DNA of 64,000 nt from assembly GCF_010667615.1 (NCBI RefSeq), contig NZ_VYSG01000001.1, positions 859,649 to 923,648 on the forward strand, given 5' to 3'. The position numbers and the translations under genes are program-made. Positions 26,189-34,605 of the stretch are shown piece after piece; positions within the stretch are counted from its first letter, which is position 1, and the number at the start of each line of letters is the position of its first letter. Under the pieces are notes generated by a model. It had not been told where the DNA came from and searched no databases. It saw only the letters and a list, made by a program, of their open reading frames with translations. This DNA is from Bifidobacterium choloepi (GTDB lineage: Bacteria; Actinomycetota; Actinomycetes; Actinomycetales; Bifidobacteriaceae).

Positions 26189-27346
26189 TTACAGCACGCC
26201 GACGTCGGCGGTGGTGACGGGCTTGAGTTGGCCGTCGGCCGTGCGGAATTGCAACGACGCATCCGCGTTGAGGCCGACAGCCGTGCCGCGCTCCGCCGAG
26301 CCGTCGACGTAATGGACCTCGACTTCGCGCCCGATCGTCCAGCATTCGCCGGCCGTCATGGCATCTTCCGCCACGCCATCCCGGCTCGCGGCTGCTCCTT
26401 CCCCCGTCATTCTCCGCAGCAGGCGCGTGACCGTGCCCGGCGTATCCCGGCGGAACTCGTGCAGCAGGTCGTCCAGACGGGTCACGATTCCGGCCGCAAT
26501 CCGGTCGGTCAGTTCCGCGGTCGCTGCCGCGGAGTCGTGACTGGCGGACGAAGCCTCCAGGAATTTGGCGACGGCCGGCGCGATGAGCTGTAGCGACGTC
26601 GACTGCGGCGTCGGCAGCCGGTCGGCCGGAATGGCCAGGTTGAGACCGATGCCGAACACGATCGCGACCATCGGCTCGCCATCCGCCGCGTTGCCCGCGG
26701 CAGCCACGCCGTCGAGCGACACCATCTGCGCGAGAATGCCGCCGAGCTTGCGACCTTCACTGGCACCGTTGCCGACGGTCTCGACGGCAAAGATGTCGTT
26801 CGGCCACTTGAGCTTCAGTCGCATTCCCTGTTCGATGTCACGAGTCGGTTCCCCGGGAACCGGCTCGTGACATCCGGAAGAGGAAGAGAAAGAGGAGGAA
26901 GGGGAGGACGAGCGTGGTTGGGGCGGGAACACACGCAATACTTCCCGCAACGCGTCCACGGTGGCGAGACCGGCGATCATCTGGAGCCAGCCGGCGACGC
27001 CCGGGTCGGTCGCCAGCCGTCGCGGCACGGCGGTGACGAACGAGACAATGAACGATTCTCCCGGCCGGCTCTCCCACTTGTGATCGAGCCTGCCGCGCCC
27101 CGCCGTCTGTTCGCCGGCGGCAATGACGGCCACGGGCCGGCGTCCGGCCGCATCGTCGGGCCCCGCCTCCACGCGCGAATCGTTCAGGTTTCCGGCGTAC
27201 TTTCCCGGCAGGACCCTGTTGAGCTCGCCGCTCGCCGCGAGCTGCGCGGCCAGCCGGTTCGTCGAGTCGACCGACGCCAGCCACCGCACGTCCCCCGCCA
27301 CTTCGCGGGTCAATGGCAACGGCTCGGGCGTCCGGGAAACAGTCAT
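26189..27346 (-). CDS. birA: biotin-[acetyl-CoA-carboxylase] ligase
   Basis: 385 residues. It forms biotinyl-AMP and biotinylates the BCCP lysine. Signature motifs are intact: EQTAGRGRLDHKWESRPGE (biotin/ATP loop, ~105-123), LKLKWPNDIF (~195-205) and GRKLGGILAQMV (catalytic-region Lys, ~217-228), with a C-terminal SH3-like domain ending in VGLNADASLQFRTADG. There is no N-terminal HTH, so it is a class I ligase and not a repressor. A Ser/Pro-rich low-complexity insert (SSSPSSSFSSSSG, ~167) precedes KWPND. The ATG at 27346 lies 11 nt after the upstream paralogue's stop; the RBS is weak, suggesting coupled translation. The frame stays open far upstream, but that is antisense-type overlap with the paralogue. 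Confidence 0.93.
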   Translation of the reverse strand: MTVSRTPEPLPLTREVAGDVRWLASVDSTNRLAAQLAASGELNRVLPGKYAGNLNDSRVEAGPDDAAGRRPVAVIAAGEQTAGRGRLDHKWESRPGESFIVSFVTAVPRRLATDPGVAGWLQMIAGLATVDALREVLRVFPPQPRSSSPSSSFSSSSGCHEPVPGEPTRDIEQGMRLKLKWPNDIFAVETVGNGASEGRKLGGILAQMVSLDGVAAAGNAADGEPMVAIVFGIGLNLAIPADRLPTPQSTSLQLIAPAVAKFLEASSASHDSAAATAELTDRIAAGIVTRLDDLLHEFRRDTPGTVTRLLRRMTGEGAAASRDGVAEDAMTAGECWTIGREVEVHYVDGSAERGTAVGLNADASLQFRTADGQLKPVTTADVGVL

Positions 27347-27357
27347 GTCAGGAATAC

Positions 27358-28323
27358 TTACGCCATGATGCCGACGTCGACGGTGCGCAGGACGTGCGGG
27401 CCGTCGGACGTTTCCATCGTGATCGACGCGTCGTCGTTCAGCGCGACGATCCGGCCGCCGAGGCGGCTGCCGTCGTCGAGCTGGAACGTGACGACGCGGC
27501 CGCGCATCGGGCACAGCCGTTGCGCCTCGTCGTGGAAGCGCACGCGCGCGAAGCTCGGCTCGGCCGACAGCTCGATGAGCCGGACGTTGAGCGCACGCAT
27601 CGTCTCGGCGACGATTTCGTCGCGCAGCCGCTCGAACGCCGGTAGCTTGCCGACGTGCATGCGCAGCGACGTCGCCTGCGGCGTCGGCAGGTAGTCGGCG
27701 CGGACGGTCAGGTTCGCGCCGAACGAATAGACGATCGCCGTATGGCCGGGCACGCCGTCGACCGGCACGGCGTCGACGTTGACGCTGCCGAGCCGCAACC
27801 CGTTGAGATAGATGTCGTTCGGCCACTTCAGCGTCAGGCCGCGCAGCCCGTCGGCGCTCGCCGCGCCGCTCGCGCCGACGACGCCGCGAATTGCGTCGAT
27901 CAGGGCGAGGCAGCCGACCGGCGCGAGCCAGCCACGCAGCGCCGCGTCGTCGACGAGCGCCGTCGGCACGAGCGTGACGAGCGTCATCGACAGCGACTGG
28001 CCGGGAATGCTCACCCACCGGCGGCCGAAACGGCCGTGCGGCTCGAGCTCGAAGTCGGCGACGACGGCGCCGATGCCGTGGCCGGAGTTCGCCGTGATCG
28101 TCGCGTCGTCAAGCTGCCGCGGGTCGGTAATGGTGCCGAGTTCGCCGCAGGAATCGCCGTCGTACGCCAGCGACCTGACGAACGATTCGTCCGCCAGCAG
28201 GCGCCTGGCTTCGCGGTCGGTGGAATCCACGGCGTCGAGCACGCGGACGAACCGCGCGACCGCGCCGCTTTCGGCAAGGCGGGGCTCCATCGCCCGCAAC
28301 GCCATCAAGTTCTGCAGCTTCAT
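27358..28323 (-). CDS. divergent biotin protein ligase paralogue
   Basis: 321 residues, homologous to the ligase just downstream: same core order, TLKWPNDIYLNG (~168), FGANLTVRADYLPTPQATSL, and an SH3-like tail ending RIVALNDDASITMETSDG. The key glycine-rich loop is altered: the expected GRGRxxxxW reads PHGRFGRRW. The catalytic-region lysine of the GRKLGG motif is replaced (LNGLRLGSVNVD). The N-terminus keeps an LDAVDSTDREARRL motif like canonical VDSTN. It is probably a duplicated ligase that has lost or changed activity; a partner or lipoate-ligase-like role is possible. AGAGGGA precedes the ATG. Confidence 0.82.
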   Translation of the reverse strand: MKLQNLMALRAMEPRLAESGAVARFVRVLDAVDSTDREARRLLADESFVRSLAYDGDSCGELGTITDPRQLDDATITANSGHGIGAVVADFELEPHGRFGRRWVSIPGQSLSMTLVTLVPTALVDDAALRGWLAPVGCLALIDAIRGVVGASGAASADGLRGLTLKWPNDIYLNGLRLGSVNVDAVPVDGVPGHTAIVYSFGANLTVRADYLPTPQATSLRMHVGKLPAFERLRDEIVAETMRALNVRLIELSAEPSFARVRFHDEAQRLCPMRGRVVTFQLDDGSRLGGRIVALNDDASITMETSDGPHVLRTVDVGIMA

Positions 28324-28457
28324 CGCTTCCCTCTCGATAGGTCCAGAGGTGCCGGCCCGCTCCCATAGCCGGTGGCACGCTTCGACAGTCTAGCGAGAAC
28401 AGTCTAATTCGACTAGGCATGCGACTACATAGTGGTCAAAGGTTTTTCACCATCGGC

Positions 28458-30800
28458 TTACACCGTCTTTTTCGGCTCCCTTCCAGGGCGCTTTTCCTCA
28501 TCGCGCCGCGCGTAGCGGTGGCTGTCGCGGTAGAACTGCAGCAGCAGGAAGCCGAAGACGAAGACGAGCGGGAGCATGTGGCGCTCGAAGTTGTTGGCCG
28601 GGGCCATCACCATGACACCCATCAGGATCAGCAGTGGCATGTGCCAGGCGAGCGTCCTCCAGCGGCGCAGGACGAGCTCGGCGGCACCGACGAGCAACGT
28701 CAGCGTCACGTAGAAGTTGCCGTGCACGTACCATCCGAGCACCGGAATCCTGCTCCAGCTGAACACCGAGCCGGCGACCGTGTCGCGCCACTCGTGGTTG
28801 TAGTCCTTGATCCACGTGCTCGACCCCTGCACGTAGTCGTTGTTGACGTAGTAGGTCATCTCGACGTACGGCGGATCGAAGATGTCGAAGTAGCCGTAGC
28901 ATTCCATGAAGAACGCGTCGATGGCGACGCGCGGGCTCGCCTCGACGATCTCGAGCCACGCCGAGTTGAACTGCTTCATGTCCTCGGCCGTGACGGTGCG
29001 CCACTTGTAGCTCACCTTCTTCGACTGGATGCCGGACGACTTGACCGGATCGGCGTCCTGTCGCGAGTACGCCTCGGCCATCTGGTCGAGGTTGAAGATC
29101 GGCTCGAGCTTGTCGCGGGCGGACTGCGGGATGGATTCCGGATCGTACTTCGCCACGCGCGCGATCATCTGGATCTGCACGCCCTTGCTCTCGATCGGGT
29201 CGCCGTCGATGATCTTGCCGGTCGCGACGAGCGCCATCGTGCCGCCGTGGATGACGATGACGGGCAGCAGCATTGTCGCCAGGTAGAACTTCCAGCGGCG
29301 ACGGTCGGCGAGGATGGCGAGCACGATCTGCGCGACGAGAATGTACCACGCGTATTTCGCCGAAATGAGCATGACGCACACCGACAGCACCATCGCAACG
29401 ACGGTCGACCTGCGCACCCGCTCCGGGGACTCCCCCCGCTTCGTCATCGGCTCGGCGACCCCCTCTTCAGAGGGGGTCGAAACCGCGGAGCGGTTTCGGG
29501 GGGAGTAACCAGTCCTGTCCCGCTTCCGCTTGGGTTTCGTCGTCATGTACATCTCGTACAGGCAGCCGAACCACCACACGAAGCCGAACGCGAACAGCGG
29601 GCTCTTCGTGATCGAGATCGTCGAGAACAGCACGAGCGGGCACGTCAGGAAGAACAGCACGATGAGGAATCGCGCGATCGCCTTCGCGGGCCGGTTGCCG
29701 CGGTCGGCGGCTCCCGTTGCGCAGGCCGCCGCGCAAGCGCCCGTGCCGGTCGCCATCCGCACGCCCCGCTCCGGGTGCGCGAAGTCGACCTGCGTCCAGC
29801 CGGCGCCGAGCTCGGGCCGGCGGAATCGGTCACGTGAAACACAGGTACCGCGCGAATCGTGCGAATCGTTCAATGCTTTTCGGCGCACCCACGGCACGTT
29901 GAAGAACCGGTTCGCGCACGACGCGACGGCGAACGTCGCGAACAGCCACTGCAGCGCCGACAGCGTGACGTAGCCGGCGTCGTTCGAGCCGGTGAAGTAG
30001 CGGGAAATCGCGGCGACGGCGCCGTAGAACACCGTCAGCACGATGTTGTGCTGGTCGGTCAGGTAGGTCGTCGTGCTCGGCCACAGGTAGTGCGCCGTCG
30101 GATAGATGTCCATCGGGACGAACGAGAAGAACCCGATGTACGGCTCCTTGATCCCGATCCACTGGTTCCATGCCCAGCTGAACTCGCGCGCCTGCGAGTT
30201 GATGTCGGCGCCGTACGCCGTCAGCAGCGTCGCCGGCACCCACAGCCAGCCGATCAGGAAAATCAGCCACAGCTTCCACCACCGGTCGGTCGCCTTCGTC
30301 ACGATCCTCGCGCACGCCGCCGCGAACTTGCGCAGCCGGGGGTGCGGCTGCGCGAGCTTCGCCGGCATCCTGAGCTTGCCGGACAGCAGCTTGCGCACAT
30401 ATTCGGCACGATTCGCCCGGCCGGACGCCTTCCCGGCCTTCCCGGCGTTGCCGGCGCTGTCCGCGGCGTCCGCAGTGACCGCTCCCCCGGTCCTGTCGGC
30501 CATCCGTCGTGCCGGCCGCAAGCCCAGCCAGCGCAGCCCGAGCACGATCCCGAACGTCACGGCGAACGCCGCGATGAAGATCAGCACGTTCTTGACGCCG
30601 AATGCCGCGAGACCGACGTCCGAGCGCATGATCGGGCCGATGCACGTGCACCACGAGATCCACAGGCATGCGAGCACCGCCACGCCCCAGCGAAACACCG
30701 ACCCGGCGCGCTCGCGCCCGCGGTGCACCGGCGCCGAGGCCGCTGCGCTGTCGCCGGACATGGAGGCACGGTTGTCGGAAGAGCTGGGGGAACTAGTCAT
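28458..30800 (-). CDS. large polytopic membrane protein (DUF6020-like)
   Basis: 780 residues with roughly ten to twelve hydrophobic segments (~36-54, ~66-88, ~165-185, ~247-265, ~280-297, ~367-385, ~393-410, ~460-500, ~520-540, ~700-760). From memory it resembles DUF6020-type bifidobacterial envelope proteins with a GT-C-glycosyltransferase-like topology; I cannot confirm the family. An Ala/Gly/Lys-rich cytosolic loop lies at ~95-125. A second loop, at about residues 430-460, carries a family-A palindromic element in frame (YSPRNRSAVSTPSEEGVAEP...RGESP). It is transcribed divergently from the FasR-like gene and ends in a partial family-B hairpin (GGCTCCCTTCCAGGGCGC, 28469-28490 region). Confidence 0.78.
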   Translation of the reverse strand: MTSSPSSSDNRASMSGDSAAASAPVHRGRERAGSVFRWGVAVLACLWISWCTCIGPIMRSDVGLAAFGVKNVLIFIAAFAVTFGIVLGLRWLGLRPARRMADRTGGAVTADAADSAGNAGKAGKASGRANRAEYVRKLLSGKLRMPAKLAQPHPRLRKFAAACARIVTKATDRWWKLWLIFLIGWLWVPATLLTAYGADINSQAREFSWAWNQWIGIKEPYIGFFSFVPMDIYPTAHYLWPSTTTYLTDQHNIVLTVFYGAVAAISRYFTGSNDAGYVTLSALQWLFATFAVASCANRFFNVPWVRRKALNDSHDSRGTCVSRDRFRRPELGAGWTQVDFAHPERGVRMATGTGACAAACATGAADRGNRPAKAIARFLIVLFFLTCPLVLFSTISITKSPLFAFGFVWWFGCLYEMYMTTKPKRKRDRTGYSPRNRSAVSTPSEEGVAEPMTKRGESPERVRRSTVVAMVLSVCVMLISAKYAWYILVAQIVLAILADRRRWKFYLATMLLPVIVIHGGTMALVATGKIIDGDPIESKGVQIQMIARVAKYDPESIPQSARDKLEPIFNLDQMAEAYSRQDADPVKSSGIQSKKVSYKWRTVTAEDMKQFNSAWLEIVEASPRVAIDAFFMECYGYFDIFDPPYVEMTYYVNNDYVQGSSTWIKDYNHEWRDTVAGSVFSWSRIPVLGWYVHGNFYVTLTLLVGAAELVLRRWRTLAWHMPLLILMGVMVMAPANNFERHMLPLVFVFGFLLLQFYRDSHRYARRDEEKRPGREPKKTV
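29422..29507 (-). repeat. in-frame palindromic element A7 within the DUF6020-like gene
   Basis: An 86-bp family-A unit in a cytosolic loop of a membrane protein. It keeps the GACCCCCTC hairpin, the GAAACCGC/GCGGTTTC hairpin and the GGGGACTCCCCCC strand. It is read in the same frame as the fas copies (SPRNRSAVSTPSEEGV), but the order of halves is joined differently (TPSEEGVAEPMTKRGESP follows directly). Confidence 0.9.
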
Positions 30801-30935
30801 AGGAAGCGATTCTAGCCGGAGCGCCGAATGAGCTGTCCTCGCCCGATGTCACGAATCTTTTTGCCGTCGCCAACCCCCACAAAACCTACGCTTCCGTACT
30901 TCCTCCTTCTCAAGGAAGCTGGATAGACTGGGCGC

Positions 30936-31724
30936 ATGGATTCTGATCAAGGTGACGTTCTGGACTTGCTCGGCGGCCGCACCGACGATGCGACGATCGA
31001 GCGGCTGGCGTTCGAGTGCCTCGTGCACGGGCTGGCCGACGACCGCATCGTGTCGCTGATGAACATCCTCGGCTGGCTCGGCGACTTCGACTGCTTCGCC
31101 GTCGGCGGCGAGCCGGCCGGCGGCAATCCGGCCGCCGCGCTCGCCGCCCTCCGCCGCGTCGTCGCCGATCTCGGCGGTCGCCGCGTCGTGTTCGGCGTGT
31201 ACGGCACGTTCGTCATCGCCGCCATCCGCGCGAACGCCACCGTCACGCCGGAAGCGACCTGCGCGGCGCTGCTGGACGCCGGCGTCTTCGCCGACGCGTC
31301 GCCCGTCTACCTGTCGACGATGCGCTCGAACGTCCCCGGCGCCGTCCAGGCCGTCCGCGAGACATTGTTCTCGCTGCAGGCCGCGCCGGCGCTGCCGTCC
31401 CCCGAGCGCCCGATCCGCGGCGACGAGCTGCTGCCGGAGCGCGCGCTGCTCGGCGACGATTACGCCCGCGAGGAGCTCTACTACAACGTCTACGCGGTCC
31501 TGCGCGGCGAGTCGGACGACGATCCGACCTACCTGACCGTCTCCACGTTTCTCAACCACGGCGGCTCGCTCGAGGCGACCGCCCGCGACCTCAACGTCCA
31601 CCCGAACACGGTCCGCTATCGCCTGAAGCGCGCCGCCGAGACGATCGGCTGGGACGCCACCGATCCGCGGGACGCCTTCGTCCTCGCCACCGCCATCGCC
31701 ATCGGCCGCATGCGGGACCGGTAA
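30936..31724 (+). CDS. PucR-type transcriptional regulator, FasR/MabR-like
   Basis: 262 residues. The C-terminal PucR helix-turn-helix is clear: LTVSTFLNHGGSLEATARDLNVHPNTVRYRLKRAAETIG (~195-235). The N-terminal ~180 residues are the divergent sensory/GGDEF-like region of CdaR/PucR proteins (FGVYGTFVIAAIRANATV...). In actinobacteria, PucR-like FasR (Streptomyces) and MabR (Mycobacterium) regulate fatty acid synthesis genes. Its position at the edge of the fas/acc/birA block makes that role likely here, but this is inferred from context. It is divergent from the DUF6020-like gene. No strong RBS lies right before the ATG (AAGGAAG is ~17 nt upstream), so a later start is possible. Confidence 0.85.
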   Translation: MDSDQGDVLDLLGGRTDDATIERLAFECLVHGLADDRIVSLMNILGWLGDFDCFAVGGEPAGGNPAAALAALRRVVADLGGRRVVFGVYGTFVIAAIRANATVTPEATCAALLDAGVFADASPVYLSTMRSNVPGAVQAVRETLFSLQAAPALPSPERPIRGDELLPERALLGDDYAREELYYNVYAVLRGESDDDPTYLTVSTFLNHGGSLEATARDLNVHPNTVRYRLKRAAETIGWDATDPRDAFVLATAIAIGRMRDR

Positions 31725-31745
31725 CATCACGTAACATCACGGCAA

Positions 31746-31834
31746 GGAGCGCCCTGGAAGGGAGCTGCCGAGCGTAGCGAGGCTGAGGGTCGACCGCCGA
31801 CGTCGCCGAAGGCGACGAGAGCGCGCTGGAACGC
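31746..31834. repeat. palindromic repeat, family B
   Basis: GCGCCCTGGAAGGGAGCT core, then GCCGAGCGTAGCGAGGC, GAGGGTCGACC and CGTCGCCGAAGGCGACG hairpin, ending AGCGCGCTGG. It is intergenic, just after the FasR-like gene. Confidence 0.85.
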
Positions 31835-31867
31835 AATCTTGCCCAAAAACAACACCAACGAAAAAAC

Positions 31868-31903
31868 TTCCGGCCCCGCAGGAAACCCTGCGGGGCCGGA
31901 AGC
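31868..31903 (-). terminator. strong intrinsic terminator for the rplK-rplA operon
   Basis: 16-bp perfect stem CTTCCGGCCCCGCAGG/CCTGCGGGGCCGGAAG with an AAAC loop. On the minus strand it is followed by TTTTTTC. It may also end FasR-like transcripts from the other side. Confidence 0.85.
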
Positions 31904-32094
31904 GATGTGTGCATGAAGTAGCCGAAGCCACTTACGCCACCGATTATATGCCGTTCGCACTCCGCGCCGGTTCGCCCAGAAGCGTATTGACCGCGGGCCC
32001 AGAAACCATGAGGCGGGCGGCGTTCCGCATCTTAAGGAAGCGAGGGCGCGCAGGGGGACGCGGCATCAATCGGTAGCCAGCATCAAGCCGGCGA

Positions 32095-32784
32095 TCAGAT
32101 GGCGGCGGTGTCGACCGGGATGCCCGGCTCCATCGTGGCGGTGATCGTGGCCTTCGTGATGTAGCGACCCTTGACCGTCGACGGCTTCAGGCGCTTGATC
32201 TCGTCGGCAACGGCGCGGAAGTTCTCGTCGAGAGCTTCGGCAGTGAACGAGAGCTTGCCGAACAGGAAGCTCAGGTTGCCGTTCTTGTCGACGCGGAAGT
32301 CGACCTTGCCGCCCTTGATGTCCTTGACGGCCTTGGTGACGTCCATGGTCACCGTGCCGGTCTTCGGGTTCGGCATCAGGCCACGCGGACCGAGGACGCG
32401 GCCGAGACGACCGACCTTGCCCATCATGTCCGGGGTGGCGACGACGGCGTCGAAGTCGAGGAAGCCGTCGGCGACCTTCTGGACGAGATCGTCGTCACCG
32501 ACGATGTCGGCGCCGGCCTCGAGGGCCTCGGTGGCCTTCGGGCCACGGGCGAAGACGAGGACCTTGGCGGTCTTGCCGGTACCGTTCGGCAGGTTGACCG
32601 AGCCACGGATGAGCTGGTCGGCCTTGCGCGGGTCGACGTTGAGGCGCAGGACGGCCTCGACCGACTGGTCGAAGTTGAACGTCGGCAGCGTCTTCAGCAG
32701 CGCGATGGCCTCTTCCGGCGTGTACAGGTTGTTACGGTCGATGCGCTCGGCCGCTTCGCGATACTTCTTGGAGTGCTTAGCCAT
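32095..32784 (-). CDS. rplA: 50S ribosomal protein L1
   Basis: 229 residues, the normal L1 length. It begins [16 protein letters not shown] and contains the signature [16 protein letters not shown] (~130). L1 binds 23S rRNA at the L1 stalk and often autoregulates the L11 operon by binding its mRNA. It lies 21 nt after rplK in a two-gene unit. Confidence 0.97.
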   Translation of the reverse strand: MAKHSKKYREAAERIDRNNLYTPEEAIALLKTLPTFNFDQSVEAVLRLNVDPRKADQLIRGSVNLPNGTGKTAKVLVFARGPKATEALEAGADIVGDDDLVQKVADGFLDFDAVVATPDMMGKVGRLGRVLGPRGLMPNPKTGTVTMDVTKAVKDIKGGKVDFRVDKNGNLSFLFGKLSFTAEALDENFRAVADEIKRLKPSTVKGRYITKATITATMEPGIPVDTAAI

Positions 32785-32805
32785 TTGTCTTCTATCCTCT
32801 CAAGC

Positions 32806-33237
32806 TCACTCGGTAACCGTGATACCCATCGAGCGCGCGGTGCCCTCGATGATCTTCATGCCGGCTTCGATGTCGCGGGCGGACAGATCGGCCATCTTGG
32901 TTTCGGCGATCTCACGGACCTGGGCCTTGGTGACCGAACCGACCTTGTGGGTCAGCGGGTTGTCGGTGCCCTTCTTGATTCCGGCGGCCTTCTTCAGCAG
33001 GTCGGCGGCCGGCGGGGTCTTGAGGATGAAGGTGAAGGAGCGGTCTTCGTAGACGGTGATCTCGACCGGGATGACCTGGCCCATCTTGTCCTGCGTCTGG
33101 GCGTTGTACGCCTTGCAGAAGTCCATGATGTTCACGCCGTGCGAGCCCAGGGCCGGGCCCAGCGGCGGGGCCGGGTTGGCCTTGCCAGCTTCAATCTGGA
33201 GCTTGATCAGCGCCGAGACTTTCTTCTTGGGAGCCAT
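32806..33237 (-). CDS. rplK: 50S ribosomal protein L11
   Basis: 143 residues. It begins [36 protein letters not shown], the classic L11 N-terminus, and contains [18 protein letters not shown]11 forms the GTPase-associated centre stalk base with 23S rRNA and is needed for RelA-type sensing. A 260-nt gap with a terminator separates it from nusG, so rplK-rplA probably has its own promoter. Confidence 0.97.
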   Translation of the reverse strand: MAPKKKVSALIKLQIEAGKANPAPPLGPALGSHGVNIMDFCKAYNAQTQDKMGQVIPVEITVYEDRSFTFILKTPPAADLLKKAAGIKKGTDNPLTHKVGSVTKAQVREIAETKMADLSARDIEAGMKIIEGTARSMGITVTE

Positions 33238-33416
33238 AGTATGGTTCTTCTTTCTTTCCAGCGGTACAAGCGGCCTGCGTCGCGCGCCGACCTTCCGCTT
33301 CGGATATTTCGTTGGCTGTTCCAGCGGACTTCCGGACGATGCTCACGTCCGAATCTCCTCCAGACACAACTTCCCCAGTATGCCACCCCTTCCCGACATA
33401 CCGCAACAACCAAAAA

Positions 33417-33457
33417 GATGTCGCAAACCCGGGCCGGTAGCCCGGGTTTGCGACATC
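33417..33457 (-). terminator. terminator downstream of nusG (family E palindrome)
   Basis: Near-perfect 17-bp stem GATGTCGCAAACCCGGG with its complement. On the minus strand a CTTTTTGG stretch follows. It lies 42 nt past the nusG stop. Confidence 0.82.
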
Positions 33458-33498
33458 AACAAGGCATCAACAGGAACGGATGAATCGTTCCAGATACC

Positions 33499-34419
33499 TC
33501 AGTCGAGCTGCTCGACCTGGTCGAAGCCGAGCTCGACCGGCGTGTCGCGGCCGAAGATCGAGACGAGGACGGTGAGCTTCTGCGTGGTCGGCTCGACGTC
33601 GGAGACGACGGCGGCCATCGACGCGAACGGGCCGTCGGTGACGGTGACCTGGTCACCGACCTTGTAGGAGACTTCCAGCGTGCGCTTCTTGGCGGCCGCC
33701 GGCTTGTCGCCGGCCTGCTTGAGTGCCTGCGACGCGATCATCGGCGCCATCATCTGGACGACTTCCTTGCGGCTCAGCGGCGCCGGCTCGCGGGACGGGC
33801 CGACAAAGCCGGTCACGCCCTCGGTCTCGCGGACAATGCGGCGGGCGTTCTCGTCCGGCCACATGCGGATGAGCACGTAGCCCGGCACGCGCACGCGGGT
33901 GACGACCTTCTTGCCCTTCTCGGTGTGCTTCTCGACTTCCTCCATCGGGACCTCGACCTGGAAGATCTGGTCCTCGAGACCGAACGAGGCCACGCGCGAC
34001 TCGATGTTGCTCTTCACGCGCTTCTCGTAGCCGGAGTACGTGTGCAGCACGTACCACTTGCCCTCGAGCGTGCGCAGCGACTGCGAGAAGTCCTTGACGG
34101 CCTGCTCGCCGGCATCGAGCTCGACGGCGGCCTCGGCGTCGGTGTCCTCCTCGCCCGACTCGGCCTCCTCGGCGGAGACGGCGGCCTCGGCGGCACCCTC
34201 GGCGATCGCGTCGAGATCCTGCTCGTCCTGGCGTTCCTTGACTTCGTCGTACGCCTCGCCCTCGGCGACGTCCTCGCTGAGCGATTCGGCCTCGATCTGG
34301 TCGATGACGTCCTCGCCGGCCTCGACGGTCTCGGCCTCGCGCTCGGCGGCGTCGGCAGCCGTCTCGGCTTCGGCTTCGGCGGCGGCGACAGCCGCGTTCT
34401 CAAGATTTTCTTCAGTCAT
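33499..34419 (-). CDS. nusG: transcription termination/antitermination protein NusG
   Basis: 306 residues. The NGN domain begins at ~128 ([23 protein letters not shown]) and contains [30 protein letters not shown]. The C-terminal KOW domain (~250-306) reads [24 protein letters not shown]. Residues 1-125 are an extended Glu/Asp/Ala-rich acidic leader, much longer than in E. coli NusG (~180 aa total) though acidic leaders are common in actinobacteria. It binds RNA polymerase and Rho or ribosome. The usual neighbour secE is 1.6 kb away because proB intervenes. AAGGTGATTGC precedes the ATG. Confidence 0.96.
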   Translation of the reverse strand: MTEENLENAAVAAAEAEAETAADAAEREAETVEAGEDVIDQIEAESLSEDVAEGEAYDEVKERQDEQDLDAIAEGAAEAAVSAEEAESGEEDTDAEAAVELDAGEQAVKDFSQSLRTLEGKWYVLHTYSGYEKRVKSNIESRVASFGLEDQIFQVEVPMEEVEKHTEKGKKVVTRVRVPGYVLIRMWPDENARRIVRETEGVTGFVGPSREPAPLSRKEVVQMMAPMIASQALKQAGDKPAAAKKRTLEVSYKVGDQVTVTDGPFASMAAVVSDVEPTTQKLTVLVSIFGRDTPVELGFDQVEQLD

Positions 34420-34512
34420 GCAATCACCTTACGTCGGCAGTCAGGATGTGAACAATGAAAGTACGGTATTCCGACCTTCCAGCATACGAGTCTTTCTTGA
34501 CATCGGGGACAT

Positions 34513-34583
34513 AGCTCCCGGAAGCGCCGCAAACGCTCGCCAGCTCGCGTTTGCATATTTCAGCGGCGGACGCCAGGGAGCTT
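34513..34583. repeat. palindromic repeat, family B variant
   Basis: AGCTCCC...GGGAGCT outer arms enclose AAACGCTCGCCAGCTCGCGTTT and GCGCCGC/GCGGCGGACGC hairpins. It is the same variant as the left half of the fas-acpS element, and lies between nusG and proB. Confidence 0.8.
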
Positions 34584-34605
34584 TATTTGGAACGATTCGC
34601 CTGAT

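Noticed and set aside
27347..28018. N-terminal extension of birA overlapping the upstream paralogue
   Set aside because: The extension is Arg-rich and out of frame with the paralogue; MTVSRTPEPLPL at 27346 is where ligase homology begins.
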